In this document: piece after piece, positions 28,574 to 37,463 of the stretch
Position numbering within the stretch: position 1 is the stretch's first letter
Layout of the letters: each line of letters opens with the position of its first letter
Origin: Paenibacillus sp. 37
GTDB taxonomy: Bacteria; Bacillota; Bacilli; Paenibacillales; Paenibacillaceae
Assembly: GCF_008386395.1 (NCBI RefSeq)
Contig: NZ_CP043761.1
Coordinates: 4,898,001-4,962,000 of the forward strand
DNA: 64,000 bases
Direction: 5' to 3'
Position numbers and translations under genes: made by a program
The notes under the pieces: generated by a model
Told to the model about the DNA's origin: nothing
The model's database searches: none
Seen by the model: the letters and a program-made list of their open reading frames with translations, nothing else

Positions 28574-28657
28574 TGTTCCAAAAGTCTGCTTAAATTAAAA
28601 AGGATGCCTAATGGCATCCCTGGCATTAAAGTTAAAATCCAGACTTTTTTTTGAACA
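28574..28657. repeat. Short form of the TGTTC...GAACA structured repeat (also a terminator)
   Basis: Terminal arms TGTTCCAAAAGTCTG (28574-28588) and CAGACTTTT...GAACA (28640-28657) enclose the hairpin GGATGCC-TAAT-GGCATCC. The same terminal and central motifs occur in the longer copy at 62844-63012. The right arm gives eight T after a stem, so it probably terminates the plus-strand gene ending at 28567. Confidence 0.7.
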
Positions 28658-28669
28658 GGAACTAAAAGG

Positions 28670-29941
28670 TTAGTTCGTCGTTCTAATACTATTTACGTAT
28701 TGATTCGCTGTAATCTCTCCCTTTAAGAATTGTTGTACCTTTTTATGAAAACGAGTTATTAGAGCGAGCCTTTCGGTCGTTGCAGCAGGGGCATCTTGGG
28801 TTGTTGAGAACCAGGAATGTCTCTTTGTCATTTCATAACGTCGAGTAAGTTTATCAGACTCCAAATCCAGTTCCTGTTGCTTTGCCGGCAATCGGTTGAC
28901 CTCCTGGTACCATTTTAACTGTGTCGTAGCGGACGTCATTCCTTCAATCCATCTACTGGCCTCCTCTGCCTCAACCGAACCCGAAGTAATGACAAGACTT
29001 CTGGAGCTTACAGTTTCCAAGGATTCAAAAGAAATGCGCTCTAAAGAATCTTTATGAACTGTACTCGATTGATCAGCACTTAATAATTGAGATAACAAGG
29101 ATACAACCATCGGTATGTTATTCTCGTCAGCAGTTGATGAGAACATTGGATAGGTAGACTGGGCCATTATATGAGGTTGAATGTGATTCATCAATTGAAT
29201 CCCCTGTTGGAGATCCCCCGGTTGCGAATCTAATTGCGTTTGATTAACTTGATCAGGTGCCATCCTCGGTTCCAAATGATTTAACCACGCATTTGTCCCG
29301 TACATATCATTGATGTTCATTGTAATTAAAGGGATTCCTTCGGCAATGGCTTGTTGAGTAAGTTTGATCCACTGATCTTTATTGTGAGGTAATGACTCCA
29401 TTCCAGCTCTCTTCAGAAATGAAGATTGTGCAGCCAGAATGTAGGGATCAAAATCAAAAGGCATCCCCCATTGATAACCATTCCACTCTGTCATTCCCCG
29501 TAATCCAACTACCGTATCTCCAAGCGACTTTGATAATGTTGTTCCGTTTAACGGATACAGGTACCCTTTTTGGGCATAGTATTGCACTTCCTCACTATCA
29601 AGCAGAACAACATCACCGTTCTCTCCTAGTGAAAATTCAAGATCCAAAACATGCTTATATGTATCCGGCTTCTCATTCCGAAGATTAATCTCTACCAGCT
29701 GGGAAGCAGCAACTTCTTTAGCTATTTTTTGAAAGGCTTGAAACTCTTCATCCGACATGGCGACTACAATCTCCAGCGGAGCTTGAGCATCTTCATTACG
29801 GGACGAAGACCCAGGAAAAGCATCCTTCTCCTGATCGCGTTCCTGATTGAGCTGCGAACCTCTAAAGTCAAAACTCGGTGACAAGATCGTTAACGAAAGC
29901 AGCAATACCGCGAACAAAACAACCTGATGTCTACGCTTCAT
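28670..29941 (-). CDS. Secreted/anchored family-1-like solute-binding protein, orphan
   Basis: The 423-residue protein has an N-terminal hydrophobic segment (about residues 6-25) without a lipobox Cys, so it is probably secreted or anchored. The remainder resembles extracellular solute-binding family 1 (sugar-type) proteins: a VVLLDSEEVQYYAQKGYLYPLN segment and GYQWGMPFDFDPYILA match the usual ligand-lobe positions. The C-terminal third is unusual, rich in Gln and Glu. There is no transporter gene near it, so it may be a sensor or a degenerate paralogue. The ATG at 29941 follows GGAGGGAAG; a GTG at 29962 is less likely. Confidence 0.65.
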   Translation of the reverse strand: MKRRHQVVLFAVLLLSLTILSPSFDFRGSQLNQERDQEKDAFPGSSSRNEDAQAPLEIVVAMSDEEFQAFQKIAKEVAASQLVEINLRNEKPDTYKHVLDLEFSLGENGDVVLLDSEEVQYYAQKGYLYPLNGTTLSKSLGDTVVGLRGMTEWNGYQWGMPFDFDPYILAAQSSFLKRAGMESLPHNKDQWIKLTQQAIAEGIPLITMNINDMYGTNAWLNHLEPRMAPDQVNQTQLDSQPGDLQQGIQLMNHIQPHIMAQSTYPMFSSTADENNIPMVVSLLSQLLSADQSSTVHKDSLERISFESLETVSSRSLVITSGSVEAEEASRWIEGMTSATTQLKWYQEVNRLPAKQQELDLESDKLTRRYEMTKRHSWFSTTQDAPAATTERLALITRFHKKVQQFLKGEITANQYVNSIRTTN

Positions 29942-30098
29942 TAACTTCCCTCCCTGTTCCACCTAGTTTTTTCCTGCAGCAATTATTGTAACAAATAAGT
30001 AGTGCTCTTGTCCTACCCTGCCGAAAAACACTTTTTCTGATTTTTGCATAATACGAGCATATCGAGTTCTGTGTAATAACGCTTACTTATTTTTTCAG

Positions 30099-30126
30099 CA
30101 AAAAACCGGCTCCAGGAGCCGGCTTT
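30099..30126 (-). terminator. Terminator of the phoH-like gene
   Basis: The stem GCCGGCT/AGCCGGT with a CCTGG loop is followed on the minus strand by six T, about 40 nt after the stop. Confidence 0.85.
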
Positions 30127-30163
30127 AATAACAACATTTTCCGGGAAATAAATCCCCTGAATG

Positions 30164-31498
30164 TTACAACAAATCAGCTGCAAGCTGTGCCAGCTTGGAC
30201 CGTTCTCCTTTTTCGAGCATGATGTGTCCGCTGATTCCCTCTTGTTTGAATCGTTCCACGATATACGTCAGGCCGTTACTCGCAGAATCAAGATACGGAT
30301 GGTCTATCTGCTCGGGGTCTCCCATCAAAATAATTTTACTGCCTTCACCGACCCTTGATACAATGGTCTTCACTTCGTGGCGCGACAGATTCTGGGCTTC
30401 ATCAATAATGATAAACTGTCCAGGTATCGATCTTCCACGAATATACGTTAAAGCCTCCACCTGAATACTGCCAAGCCCCATTAGGATTTTATCGATATCT
30501 CCGGCTTTTTTGGTGTCAAACAGAAACTCCAGATTATCATAAATCGGCTGCATCCATGGACGAAGCTTTTCTTCCTTCTCACCAGGCAAATAACCGATAT
30601 CTTTCCCCATCGGAACGACAGGACGAGCGATCAACAGTTTTTTGTATTTATGATCATCCTCTACCTTAAGCAGACCTGCTGCAAGTGCCAGCAAGGTTTT
30701 CCCTGTTCCGGCTTTACCAGTGATGGTAACAAGCGGGATGTCATCATTCAAAAGCAGTTCCAATGCCATACGTTGTTGTGCGTTACGTGCGCTAATGCCC
30801 CAGACATTATCATTACTGAGGAAAAGCGGCTCCAGCTTTGTTCCCTCTGTGTTCACTTTAAGCAAAGCCGATTTATTGGTTCCCATCTCATCTTTAAGAA
30901 TGACAAATTCATTCGGATACAACGAATAAGACAACTGCAACGGTTTGATTGGTAAAAAACGATATGTGTAAAACTCATCAATCACTGACGGATGAACTTT
31001 TAGGGCCGTATATCCTGGATATAACTCACTGAGTCCTGCCGTCCGATCTGATAAGTAATCCTGTGTGAACAGACCAAGTACATCCGCTTTAATACGCACA
31101 AGTACATCTTTACTGACAAGCACAACCTGACGTTCGACTACTTCCTTTTCATTCTCCTCAATCTGATAATTCAGTGCGACAGCTAAAATACGATTATCAT
31201 TGGACACTTCACCAAACATTTCCTGAACTTTCACGAAACTCCGATGATTCAGCTCTACTTTCAGGTTACCTCCATTAGCCAAAGGTACCCCACTGTGCAA
31301 GTGACCCAGCTCTCGTAATCCATCTAACAGTCTGGATACATTACGGGCATTACGCCCAATTTCATCAGCATTTCTTTTTTTGGAGTCGATCTCCTCCAGT
31401 ACAACCGCGGGAATGATTACCTCATGTTCCTCAAAGGCAAATATGGCATTGGGGTCATGCAGAAGCACGTTGGTATCCAATACAAAAATCTTTTTCAT
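30164..31498 (-). CDS. ylaK: PhoH-like PIN-domain ATPase, YlaK type
   Basis: The 444-residue protein joins an N-terminal PIN nuclease-like domain (MKKIFVLDTNVLLHDP with acidic residues Asp8 and EEIDSKK) to a C-terminal PhoH ATPase domain. The ATPase has Walker A GKAGTGKT near residue 260 and Walker B FIIIDEAQN. Members of the PhoH2 class are RNA helicase/nuclease-type proteins. Gene context (ylaJ, PNPOx-like, ylaH, typA) matches B. subtilis ylaK. It is divergent from the ylaJ-like gene. No RNA target can be read from the sequence. Confidence 0.9.
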   Translation of the reverse strand: MKKIFVLDTNVLLHDPNAIFAFEEHEVIIPAVVLEEIDSKKRNADEIGRNARNVSRLLDGLRELGHLHSGVPLANGGNLKVELNHRSFVKVQEMFGEVSNDNRILAVALNYQIEENEKEVVERQVVLVSKDVLVRIKADVLGLFTQDYLSDRTAGLSELYPGYTALKVHPSVIDEFYTYRFLPIKPLQLSYSLYPNEFVILKDEMGTNKSALLKVNTEGTKLEPLFLSNDNVWGISARNAQQRMALELLLNDDIPLVTITGKAGTGKTLLALAAGLLKVEDDHKYKKLLIARPVVPMGKDIGYLPGEKEEKLRPWMQPIYDNLEFLFDTKKAGDIDKILMGLGSIQVEALTYIRGRSIPGQFIIIDEAQNLSRHEVKTIVSRVGEGSKIILMGDPEQIDHPYLDSASNGLTYIVERFKQEGISGHIMLEKGERSKLAQLAADLL

Positions 31499-31650
31499 TC
31501 AATCCCCTCCAAAGCGGCGTCGTTAAAGGCATGAATAGTGTGATCTTTCAGCAGCGGCATGGACAATCATGATCCCATACATAAATGTATTCGACTAGGG
31601 CAAAATAATTGTCAACCATTCTGAAAAACTCCAAGAAAGGATGAACATTT

Positions 31651-32349
31651 ATGAAAATATGGGTTTGCACGCTGCTTCTGATCTTTATACTTACAGGTTG
31701 CAACAGTTCCACACGCAGCGCTTCTCAGGAACCGCATACGTCACATCCAAGAAGCTACGGAGGAAATGTAACAACTCAGCAAGATCAAGGGAAAGGATCT
31801 CACATGCTCAATGCACAGGAAGATCGGATGAATCCTTCACGTTTGGATCGTCTCAATGAGAATACAGGTGAAGTCCATGATACCAACATTGCTGATGATG
31901 CACAGAGTGGCCGGATGCCAAATGAAAAACGAATCAATCACCTTAAAGCCCTTGCCAAGCAAGTAGAAGGTGTTGAAGATGCGAACTGCGTCATACTCGG
32001 TAATACAGCCGTAGTTGGCATCGATGTTGATGGTGAACTGGAACGTGCTCGGGTGGGTACCATTAAGTACGCTGTTGCCGAAGCACTTCGCAAAGACCCC
32101 GAAGGTATAGATTCCATCGTTACTGCTGATGCAGATGTCACTGAACGAATTAAAGAGATCGGTGAACATATTCGTCAAGGGCACCCAATTTCGGGTTTTG
32201 CTTCAGAACTCGCTGACATGGTGGGACGAATTATCCCTCAACTCCCGAAAGACGTCAAAGTCCGTCAAAATCCGGATGAACACGTGAGTCAAAAACAACA
32301 AATGCAGCAGCTGCATTCATCAGACAAAAGACAACAAAAAGCCCAGTGA
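31651..32349 (+). CDS. ylaJ: YhcN/YlaJ-family sporulation lipoprotein
   Basis: The 232-residue protein has a signal peptide with lipobox LTGC (Cys17) and a low-complexity linker to about residue 85. The YhcN/YlaJ domain then follows (VEGVEDANCVILGNTAVVGIDVD and AVAEALRKDP). Proteins of this family are spore-associated lipoproteins of uncertain role, linked to germination. RBS AAAGGATG is 7 nt before the ATG. Its stop lies inside a bidirectional terminator. Confidence 0.88.
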   Translation: MKIWVCTLLLIFILTGCNSSTRSASQEPHTSHPRSYGGNVTTQQDQGKGSHMLNAQEDRMNPSRLDRLNENTGEVHDTNIADDAQSGRMPNEKRINHLKALAKQVEGVEDANCVILGNTAVVGIDVDGELERARVGTIKYAVAEALRKDPEGIDSIVTADADVTERIKEIGEHIRQGHPISGFASELADMVGRIIPQLPKDVKVRQNPDEHVSQKQQMQQLHSSDKRQQKAQ

Positions 32350-32368
32350 TCTCTCACTAGGCTTTTTT
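32336..32368. terminator. Bidirectional terminator overlapping two stop codons
   Basis: AAAAAGCCCAGTGA and TCACTAGGCTTTTTT pair across a 4-nt loop, with A and T runs on the two sides. Both convergent genes end inside the stem (TGA at 32347-32349, and TAG read on the minus strand from 32357). Confidence 0.85.
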
Positions 32369-32809
32369 CATGGCAGCAAAAACCTGCTCATCTAATTTCT
32401 CAGCAGCACGCTGATCATATATTTTGACATATTGAGGCACAGAGGACAATTGAGCGCCGTAAAACAGAGCATTCCTCACCGCTTCAATGGTAATGTCGAA
32501 ACAGCACATATTAAATGGAACATCCAGTAGAGGATCTTGTCGTACCGCAGCACGTCCGTTCACTGCGTACACCGTCTCTTCTCCAAAGACAGTAACCGTA
32601 ATGAGCGGATTAGTAATCATGTTATTCACTAAACGTGAACGATGATCGATCGCTACACGAAAAGTAGAAGCATTCTCCGCATAAATCCAGGAGATGGCTG
32701 TTGAAGTCGGACCTCCGGATTCTCCATCCACTGTGCTCAAAAGCACAAAGGTCTCATTCTTGAATTGCTGTAAAAGAGATTCAGTTAATTGTGTGACGGC
32801 TTCGGACAT
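32357..32809 (-). CDS. Pyridoxamine 5'-phosphate oxidase-like FMN-binding protein
   Basis: The 150-residue protein has the flavin-binding split-barrel pattern of the PNPOx-like family: strands around FVLLSTVDGESGGPTSTAISW, then SRLVNNMITNPLITVTVFG, and a C-terminal helix. It is too short to be a classical PdxH. The gene is in the yla neighbourhood, and B. subtilis has a protein of this kind (YlaL) there. The substrate is unknown. The promoter is probably at 32861-32890. Confidence 0.75.
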   Translation of the reverse strand: MSEAVTQLTESLLQQFKNETFVLLSTVDGESGGPTSTAISWIYAENASTFRVAIDHRSRLVNNMITNPLITVTVFGEETVYAVNGRAAVRQDPLLDVPFNMCCFDITIEAVRNALFYGAQLSSVPQYVKIYDQRAAEKLDEQVFAAMKKA

Positions 32810-32860
32810 TCAACCAGCCCCCTAACCTTCTTTATGCAATTCTTGTACTTGGTTTATGTT

Positions 32861-32890
32861 ATTATAGCATACCGATTAACGTGCTTCCAA
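32861..32890 (-). promoter_or_regulatory. Possible SigA promoter of the PNPOx-like gene
   Basis: TTGGAA (32885-32890) and TATAAT (32861-32866) are spaced by 18 bp, 51 nt upstream of the start codon. Confidence 0.5.
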
Positions 32891-32907
32891 TCCTAAAAGA
32901 TTGAAGG

Positions 32908-33969
32908 TTATTCGCCTGAAGGTGAAGCCGTTACTTTACCTGAAAGTGTATCTTGTAAAGCCTGCTTGGCATTGGCGAGTTCCGTTTCATTAATATACAC
33001 ATATGGACTTCTCCACTCTCCAGTAACCGGAGTATAATGCACATCCGAAGTGGAAATGTTCCAATACGTCGAGATAAAGTTTTTCATTTGTTCCGATTCC
33101 ACATCTGTCGTCATATTCTTGTCAACTGCACCAATCACTTTGCTGATCTTTGTAATGCCCCCAAGAGATTTCATCTGATCCAGCATGGAGTTCAGCACTT
33201 GGTTTTGACGTTTGTTACGATCAAAGTCGTTGGATTCATCAGTCTTCGGATTACAATTGGATTTGCGGTAACGAACAAAATCTAGTGCTGCTTTACCATC
33301 GAGATGTTGTGCCCCTGCGACCAGATTGATATCTGTACCATCGGCTGTATCTCTATAACACATATTTTTATCCACAGTCACATCCACGCCACCCACGGCA
33401 TTAACAGCATCACGGAATGCCTGGAAATTCAGGACGGTTGTATAATTAATATCTACATCCAAATACTTGCCCATCATTTCTTTCATCTGATCCTCTGCAT
33501 TTTTGCCAGTGGTTTTTTCCTGTGCTTTGAATTTCGGATAATAAGAATTCAGCTTGTTGGATTTGTACCCATCCAATTGAATACGCGTGTCTCGCGGCAA
33601 AGATACAATGGTTGCCGTCTTGGTCTCCGGATTCAACGAAGCCACCATAACGACATCCGAGAGATATGTGCCCGTTTCAGGACGGTTATCTGTGCCTAAT
33701 AACAGCATCGTGATCGGTTTGGTTGTGGCTGACATCCCGGGAGGTACCGGTTTATCGATGCCTGTATCCACGACTTGATTGTATACCCAGTACGTATATC
33801 CACCGCCTACCACAATGGCAATAACCAATAGACTTAAAAGGATTCTGCCAAAAGCATTCATTCTCTTTTTCTTCTTAGGCTGCTTGCCCTTGCCATTCTT
33901 CGATCCAGAAGCACCGGATTGCGTTGGTGCCTGTCTCCGTGGAGGCAGTCCGTTCGAATTTGAGTTCAT
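32908..33969 (-). CDS. LytR-CpsA-Psr (LCP) family cell-wall glycopolymer ligase
   Basis: LCP enzymes move teichoic acid-type polymers from lipid carriers onto peptidoglycan outside the cell. The 353-residue protein has a basic cytoplasmic tail (KGKQPKKKKR), one membrane anchor at about 42-64, and the LCP domain. Within it are the conserved LLLGTDNRPET, SDVVMVASLNP, SLPRDTRIQLDG (phosphate-contacting Arg) and DFVRYRKSN. RBS AAAGGTG supports the ATG at 33969. Which polymer it handles is not shown by the sequence. Confidence 0.92.
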   Translation of the reverse strand: MNSNSNGLPPRRQAPTQSGASGSKNGKGKQPKKKKRMNAFGRILLSLLVIAIVVGGGYTYWVYNQVVDTGIDKPVPPGMSATTKPITMLLLGTDNRPETGTYLSDVVMVASLNPETKTATIVSLPRDTRIQLDGYKSNKLNSYYPKFKAQEKTTGKNAEDQMKEMMGKYLDVDINYTTVLNFQAFRDAVNAVGGVDVTVDKNMCYRDTADGTDINLVAGAQHLDGKAALDFVRYRKSNCNPKTDESNDFDRNKRQNQVLNSMLDQMKSLGGITKISKVIGAVDKNMTTDVESEQMKNFISTYWNISTSDVHYTPVTGEWRSPYVYINETELANAKQALQDTLSGKVTASPSGE

Positions 33970-34004
33970 ATCTTCAACACCTTTATCACATCTGTTTTTG
34001 TCTA

Positions 34005-34038
34005 AATAAAAGACAACCGCTTTCCCTAAGGAAAACGG
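34005..34038 (-). terminator. Possible terminator after ylaH
   Basis: CCGCTTTCC and GGAAAACGG form a 9-bp stem with one G-U pair and a 4-nt loop. On the minus strand TTGTCTTTTATTT follows. The U-tract is interrupted. Confidence 0.5.
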
Positions 34039-34059
34039 ATGGTCTGTACAAGACAGGAT

Positions 34060-34356
34060 TTATGAGTTTCGAGCGGCAGCTTCCGCTTTTTTCTTTTGAC
34101 GGCCTTCGATAAAATAACGCACTCTCACTAACAACATCAAACCAACCGCGACCAACAAACATTGAATGATGGGCAGCTTGTCGATCTGAAAAACAAGAAG
34201 CATGAATGTGCCCATCGCCATCAAAATATAGAGAACGATTTCCTTACCAAGTGGCAATTTCTGACGTACCCGAAACACCTTGTTATATACGTAAGTAATC
34301 AATACAAAGATGACGATGTAGGCTACGATCGGGTGTGATGCGAACCATGCTTGCAT
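34060..34356 (-). CDS. ylaH: YlaH-like membrane protein
   Basis: This 98-residue protein of unknown function has three hydrophobic segments (about 8-25, 40-55, 62-78) and a basic C-terminus. Its size and its location downstream of typA match B. subtilis YlaH. No domain of known activity is visible. Confidence 0.75.
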   Translation of the reverse strand: MQAWFASHPIVAYIVIFVLITYVYNKVFRVRQKLPLGKEIVLYILMAMGTFMLLVFQIDKLPIIQCLLVAVGLMLLVRVRYFIEGRQKKKAEAAARNS

Positions 34357-34476
34357 GCACAGCCAGCTCCTTTCGTGTTCATGCTAGGATATAAGTTAAC
34401 GATTGTGAAACCCTTTCGATAACTCTGAGTAAAACACACATCGGAGGTGACCGTTCCGGTATCGGATCGTTCTTTT

Positions 34477-34557
34477 GATCGCTGTTATCCCCAGATTTTT
34501 TTGATCCATTTACTCAATGGTAAAATCCGGGGATAAAGGCGAACGCTTCGCTTCTAC
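34477..34557. repeat. 80-bp structured dispersed repeat, copy 1
   Basis: The arms TTATCCCCAGATTTT (34485-34499) and AAAATCCGGGGATAA (34522-34536) are complementary at 14 of 15 positions. They enclose a small apical stem CCATT/AATGG. A second hairpin GCGAA-CGC-TTCGC follows at 34539-34551. The flanks of the element are almost identical to 61737-61816. The rest of the 299-bp gap between ylaH and typA shows no gene. Confidence 0.85.
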
Positions 34558-34655
34558 AGAATCGATTCCGATCCCTTCACTACTTCCACTGTGCATAACA
34601 TCGTTAACTTCTGTGTTTCATCAAATGCTAACTTATATAAATTATTTTGTTGTTA

Positions 34656-36500
34656 TTAAGCTTTAGAAGCCATTTTGCGTTGTTTCTCTGCACGTTCGCG
34701 CTCTGATTTGTTCAAGATTTTCTTACGAAGACGAATAGATTTTGGTGTAATCTCACAATATTCATCTTCATTCAGATATTCAAGCGCCTGTTCCAACGAG
34801 AAGATAATCGGAGTTTTAATTTTAACCGTATCATCTTTACCGGAAGAACGAACGTTAGTCAGTTGTTTTTCTTTGCAGATGTTAACAACGATATCATTGT
34901 CACGTGTATGTTCACCAACAATCATACCTTCGTAGATTTCAGTACCCGGCTCCAAGAAGAGCGTACCGCGATCCTCAACGCCCATCATACCATAGAACGT
35001 AGATGTACCCGTTTCAGTTGAGATCAACACGCCTTGGTGACGTCCACCCACTTGACCGGATACTACTGGAGCGTAGCTGTCAAATGCATGGTTCATTACA
35101 CCGTAACCACGAGTCAATGTCAGGAAGTTGGTGCTATATCCGATCAAACCACGTGCTGGAATCAGGAACTCCAGACGAACTTGACCACTACCTGTGTTAA
35201 CCATGTTAACCATCTCTGCTTTACGTGCGCCCAGGCTCTCCATTACGGAACCCATGCTCTCTTCAGGGATATCAATCAACAAGCGCTCAACAGGTTCCAT
35301 TTTCTTACCGTCAACTTCTCTTACGATAACTTCTGGTTTGGATACTTGAAGCTCATATCCTTCACGACGCATATTTTCAATCAGGATACCCAAGTGAAGC
35401 TCACCACGTCCAGAAACGATAAATGCATCTGGGCTATCCGTTTCGTCAACACGAAGGGAAACGTCTGTTTCCAATTCTTTTAACAAACGCTCACGAAGTT
35501 TACGGGAAGTTACCCATTTACCTTCACGACCTGCGAATGGACTGTTGTTCACGAGGAACGTCATTTGTAGTGTTGGCTCATCAATTTTCAGAACTGGCAA
35601 AGCTTCCGGGTTGTTAGGGTCGGCAATGGTTTCACCAATGTTGATGTCCTTGATCCCTGCAATGGCAACGATGTCGCCTGCTCCTGCTTCTTCCGTCTCA
35701 ATACGTTTGAGACCTTGGAAACCAAACAGTTTCTCGATACGTGCAGTTTTGCTCTTACCATCACGCATAATAACCGTTACCGATTGTCCTTGACGGATCA
35801 CACCGCGGTTAACACGACCAATGGCAATACGGCCAAGGTATTCATTGTAGTCCATCAAAGTAACGAGGAATTGAAGTGGTTCTTCAACATTTTCGGTAGG
35901 GTGTGGGATATGACTAACGATGGTATTGTAGATCGCCATCATGTTGTCATCTTGTTTGGCAGGATCATTATCCATGCTGGATGTTCCGTTCAATGCGGAA
36001 GCATATACAACAGGGAATTCGAGTTGTTGATCGTTGGCACCCAGTTCAATGAACAGGTCCAATACTTCATCAATAACCTCAGTCGGACGAGCCGCTGGAC
36101 GGTCAATTTTGTTTACAACAACGATTGGTGTCAGGTTATGCTCAAGTGCTTTACGAAGTACAAACTTCGTTTGTGGCATACAGCCTTCATAAGCATCAAC
36201 AACGAGCAATACACCGTCAACCATTTTCATGATACGTTCCACTTCACCACCGAAGTCAGCGTGTCCTGGTGTATCCACAATATTAATCAGGTAATCTTTA
36301 TAAGTTATAGCCGTGTTTTTGGCCAAAATCGTAATACCGCGTTCACGCTCCAAATCGTTGGAGTCCATTACGCGCTCCTGTACCGTTTCGTGATCTCGGT
36401 AAGTACCGGATTGCTGGAGCAACTTGTCAACGAGTGTTGTTTTTCCGTGGTCGACGTGGGCAATAATCGCAATATTGCGAATGTGTTCTCTTGAATGCAT
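34656..36500 (-). CDS. typA: Ribosome-associated GTPase TypA/BipA
   Basis: BipA is a translational GTPase of the EF-G class that helps 50S assembly, mainly in the cold. The 614-residue protein has the G1 loop AHVDHGKTT near residue 15, [16 protein letters not shown] and [13 protein letters not shown]-like domains III and V and the BipA C-terminal domain follow (NIRSSGKDD-like region, lysine/arginine-rich end). The frame opens at 36530; the ATG at 36500 gives [19 protein letters not shown], which fits the family. The nearest AAAGGA is 14 nt away, an unusually long spacing. A promoter and leader hairpin lie upstream. Confidence 0.95.
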   Translation of the reverse strand: MHSREHIRNIAIIAHVDHGKTTLVDKLLQQSGTYRDHETVQERVMDSNDLERERGITILAKNTAITYKDYLINIVDTPGHADFGGEVERIMKMVDGVLLVVDAYEGCMPQTKFVLRKALEHNLTPIVVVNKIDRPAARPTEVIDEVLDLFIELGANDQQLEFPVVYASALNGTSSMDNDPAKQDDNMMAIYNTIVSHIPHPTENVEEPLQFLVTLMDYNEYLGRIAIGRVNRGVIRQGQSVTVIMRDGKSKTARIEKLFGFQGLKRIETEEAGAGDIVAIAGIKDINIGETIADPNNPEALPVLKIDEPTLQMTFLVNNSPFAGREGKWVTSRKLRERLLKELETDVSLRVDETDSPDAFIVSGRGELHLGILIENMRREGYELQVSKPEVIVREVDGKKMEPVERLLIDIPEESMGSVMESLGARKAEMVNMVNTGSGQVRLEFLIPARGLIGYSTNFLTLTRGYGVMNHAFDSYAPVVSGQVGGRHQGVLISTETGTSTFYGMMGVEDRGTLFLEPGTEIYEGMIVGEHTRDNDIVVNICKEKQLTNVRSSGKDDTVKIKTPIIFSLEQALEYLNEDEYCEITPKSIRLRKKILNKSERERAEKQRKMASKA

Positions 36501-36570
36501 GTTTTGTATCCATATCCTTTCCAATTTCAAATCATATCTACTTAAACTTCCCGCAATTTCGCAGGTTACT

Positions 36571-36601
36571 CACAAAATAAGCGTCGGTGATATCCCGACG
36601 C
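36571..36601 (-). terminator. Leader hairpin of typA / terminator of the 36678 gene
   Basis: GCGTCGG and CCGACGC form a 7-bp GC-rich stem, followed on the minus strand by TTATTTTG. It lies downstream of a good typA promoter (36619-36646), so typA RNA must carry it. It may be a terminator for the upstream gene, or an attenuator in the typA leader. Confidence 0.6.
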
Positions 36602-36618
36602 ATGTCTATATCCCTTAT

Positions 36619-36646
36619 ATTATAGTTTATTATAGGTAAAAATCAA
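36619..36646 (-). promoter_or_regulatory. SigA-type promoter of typA
   Basis: TTGATT (36641-36646) and TATAAT (36619-36624) are spaced by 16 bp, giving a leader of about 110 nt before the typA start. Confidence 0.65.
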
Positions 36647-36677
36647 GATATTTCGCACGAAAAGACCACTGGGAATG

Positions 36678-37166
36678 TTACCAGCCTCTCCCTTGACGTC
36701 CTCGTCCAAGTAATAACCAGACTCCACCCAAGATCAAAAGGACAGCAAGTACATAGATTATTCCCGTTTGCAGTAGGGTAAATCCGAATAATATGATGGA
36801 CACCGCACCAAAGATCAAAGCTGCAGGTAACACATATTCCGGTCTTCGTCGTTCAGCCATTCCATATTCGAGTAACCCTATGGCGATCCCAAGCAAGAAT
36901 GCCGGCCACAGCCTGCTCATAAGTCCAGCGCCCCATGTATTCGTTATACTGAATAAAACACCATACACCGTTAGTATGCCGGCAGGAACGAGTGACCACG
37001 ATGGTGAAATACGCGCATAATATAACGCATGAAGGGCGATGCCTGGCAGCAGGATCAGCAAAGGCCAGAAATTACGACCAATAAATCCAAACACGCCAAA
37101 CTTGCCAAGCAGAATAATAATTCCCGCAGCTACAATAAATAGTCCAATCGCTTTTTCATTTCTCAT
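36678..37166 (-). CDS. Polytopic membrane protein of unknown function
   Basis: The 162-residue protein has about six short hydrophobic segments, with Pro and Gly at their ends, and little soluble sequence. The pattern MRNEKAIGLFIVAAGIIILLGKFGVFG resembles the LiaI/LiaF-like membrane regions of Firmicutes (DUF5668 type), but I do not identify it firmly. The ATG at 37166 with GAGGTGATTG upstream is chosen over a TTG two codons earlier. The C-terminal end is rich in Gly and Arg. Confidence 0.6.
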   Translation of the reverse strand: MRNEKAIGLFIVAAGIIILLGKFGVFGFIGRNFWPLLILLPGIALHALYYARISPSWSLVPAGILTVYGVLFSITNTWGAGLMSRLWPAFLLGIAIGLLEYGMAERRRPEYVLPAALIFGAVSIILFGFTLLQTGIIYVLAVLLILGGVWLLLGRGRQGRGW

Positions 37167-37463
37167 CCTCAATCACCTCTTATACTATGGCTATGTACTT
37201 TATTTCTTCATAAACGATACGCATTCCATGCTGACTGTTGTTTTTCAAACCTGTAATCATGCTTCTAGTGTATCCGATGTTTCGGCAAAAAACTATACTC
37301 TATGTCGCACTTTGCGTGCGTCCTTTATCTGTATTACCCTAAAATGTGCAACTTATGACCAGCCCAATGATTGTTGCATTGACAAGCGTATCCTCTCACC
37401 ACAAAACCGCCTAAACCGGACGGTTCAGACGGTCATATGTTCAAGCTTTTATCCAAAATTAAA
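37167..37463. other. Intergenic region between a TerC gene and the 36678 gene
   Basis: No gene is visible in about 297 bases. On the left it holds the ribosome site of the 36678 gene. Near 37401-37425 there is an AACCGCC/GGACGGTT imperfect hairpin followed on the minus strand by TTTTG, probably a weak terminator for the TerC gene. Confidence 0.45.

Noticed and set aside
35715..36494. 259-codon plus-strand frame opposite typA
   Set aside because: Shadow frame of a highly conserved GTPase gene.
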